DNA of 6,308 nt from the NCBI GenBank assembly GCA_001438985.1, contig LIAZ01000075.1:1-6308 (forward strand), written 5' to 3'. Origin of the DNA: Acidimicrobium sp. BACL17 MAG-120823-bin42 (GTDB taxonomy: Bacteria; Actinomycetota; Acidimicrobiia; Acidimicrobiales; Ilumatobacteraceae). The notes beneath the pieces were generated by a model. The model was not told the origin of the DNA and did not search any database. It saw only the letters and a list, made by a program, of their open reading frames with translations. Position numbers and translations under genes: made by a program. Positions 6,098-6,308 of the stretch are shown piece after piece (the stretch's first letter is position 1; each line of letters begins with the position of its first letter).

Positions 6098-6308
6098 TCA
6101 TTCCAACTTGGTGAGACTTTGGGTGATTCCGTCGGTGACCATCTGGGTGTTTCGCATCTGGATCATGCATGGCATGACCACTTCAACACTGCAAACACCC
6201 ACACTCATCCACCCATCGGGTTCGTCTCCACTCGTGCGAAACCTCGTCAACGAGTGGACAACAATGCAATGCGATCGAACCGCACTGCGCAAAGTCAACA
6301 GTTGGGGG
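6098..6308 (-). CDS. Alternative: C-terminal fragment of a minus-strand hypothetical protein
   Basis: The minus strand is open from the window edge to a TGA at 6098, about 70 residues. It contains a possible beta hairpin around FRTSGDEPDGWMSVGVCSVE and a C-terminal amphipathic helix (IQMRNTQMVTDGITQSLTKLE split by Met, Val, Ile, Leu every four residues). The arrangement of a strand then a long C-terminal helix could suit an SRPBCC/START-like protein, but no signature is decisive. The stop is 19 bases before the hydrolase ATG, which would fit an operon. Against it: an unusual richness in Met and Cys, and overlap with the plus-strand frame beginning at 6174. Only one of the two should be real. 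Confidence 0.3.
   Translation of the reverse strand, partial: PQLLTLRSAVRSHCIVVHSLTRFRTSGDEPDGWMSVGVCSVEVVMPCMIQMRNTQMVTDGITQSLTKLE
6108..6155. repeat. Four imperfect 12-bp direct repeats (GGTG core) upstream of the hydrolase
   Basis: GGTGA occurs at 6110, 6122 and 6134 and GGTGT at 6146, each exactly 12 bases apart, with a T two bases before each core. The 12-base units share the pattern T-N-G-G-T-G and diverge elsewhere. If the region is the promoter gap between two divergent genes, they could be regulator half-sites. If a minus-strand gene ends at 6098, the period equals four codons and would reflect a Thr recurring every four residues in a helix. Confidence 0.4.
6174..6308 (+). CDS. Start of a hypothetical protein, cut by the right edge
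   Basis: An open plus-strand frame runs from the ATG at 6174 to the window end (45 residues, no stop). It begins with a Thr/Ser/Pro-rich tail (MTTSTLQTPTLIHPSGSS) followed by a likely helix, LVRNLVNEWTTMQCDRTALR, ending VNSWG. The W-x-x-x-x-x-D-R-x-A-L-x-x-VN-x-WG pattern resembles, from memory, N-terminal regions of uncharacterised actinobacterial proteins; no function can be given. If real, it diverges from the hydrolase across a 95-base gap (6079-6173), a natural promoter region. An in-frame ATG at 6165 is an alternative start. No clear Shine-Dalgarno sequence is seen. It excludes the minus-strand reading of the same bases, which I rate somewhat less likely although first-codon-position G content favours the minus frame. 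Confidence 0.42.
   Translation, partial: MTTSTLQTPTLIHPSGSSPLVRNLVNEWTTMQCDRTALRKVNSWG

Noticed and set aside
6163..6176. CATGCATGGCATG repeats at the right edge
   Set aside because: Short overlapping CATG words, explained by two nearby in-frame ATG codons; not a repeat element.

Overview
The window looks like ordinary, tightly packed chromosome from a moderate-GC actinobacterium. An Acidimicrobiia-type (Ilumatobacter-like, freshwater or marine) host is my best guess. The basis is an ispD-ispF-rlmB cluster similar to the mycobacterial one, a Crp resembling Mycobacterium CRP from its effector domain to its helix-turn-helix, a membrane-anchored LytR_C-domain protein, and near-absence of intergenic DNA. 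This placement is inference and was not tested against any database.

Layout from left to right. A family 2 glycosyltransferase of the CrtQ/HpnB-like type is on the minus strand and is cut by the left edge (1-802). Only 23 bp away, divergently, lies a compact glycerate kinase (826-1824, plus). It meets, tail to tail with one base between, a small LytR_C-domain protein (1826-2428, minus). A tRNA-Thr(TGT) follows on the minus strand (2483-2554). Next is a minus-strand operon read ispD, ispF, rlmB (4738 down to 2621), covering two steps of MEP isoprenoid synthesis and an rRNA 2'-O-methyltransferase. A Crp/Fnr regulator (4764-5429, plus) diverges from ispD across 25 bp and overlaps by 8 bp the tail of a dienelactone hydrolase (5422-6078, minus). 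The right edge (6079-6308) is ambiguous. Either a plus-strand gene starts at 6174 and a 95-bp promoter region separates it from the hydrolase, or a minus-strand gene ends at 6098.

How the genes work together: IspD and IspF act in the same pathway (IspE between them is not here). Their products could feed carotenoid or hopanoid lipids of the kind that CrtQ/HpnB-like glycosyltransferases are associated with, but that link is only suggestive. The remaining genes look like unrelated housekeeping or metabolic neighbours.

I found no mobile element, CRISPR array, defence cassette or clearly new system. The points that deserve a second look are small: inverted repeats placed just after both plus-strand stop codons and embedded in the opposing genes, two divergent gene pairs with 23-25 bp between start codons, a Crp lacking the Thr/Ser pair that contacts cAMP in E. 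coli, an IspF with an altered nucleotide-binding loop, a glycerate kinase missing a segment, and four 12-bp-spaced GGTG motifs upstream of the hydrolase.
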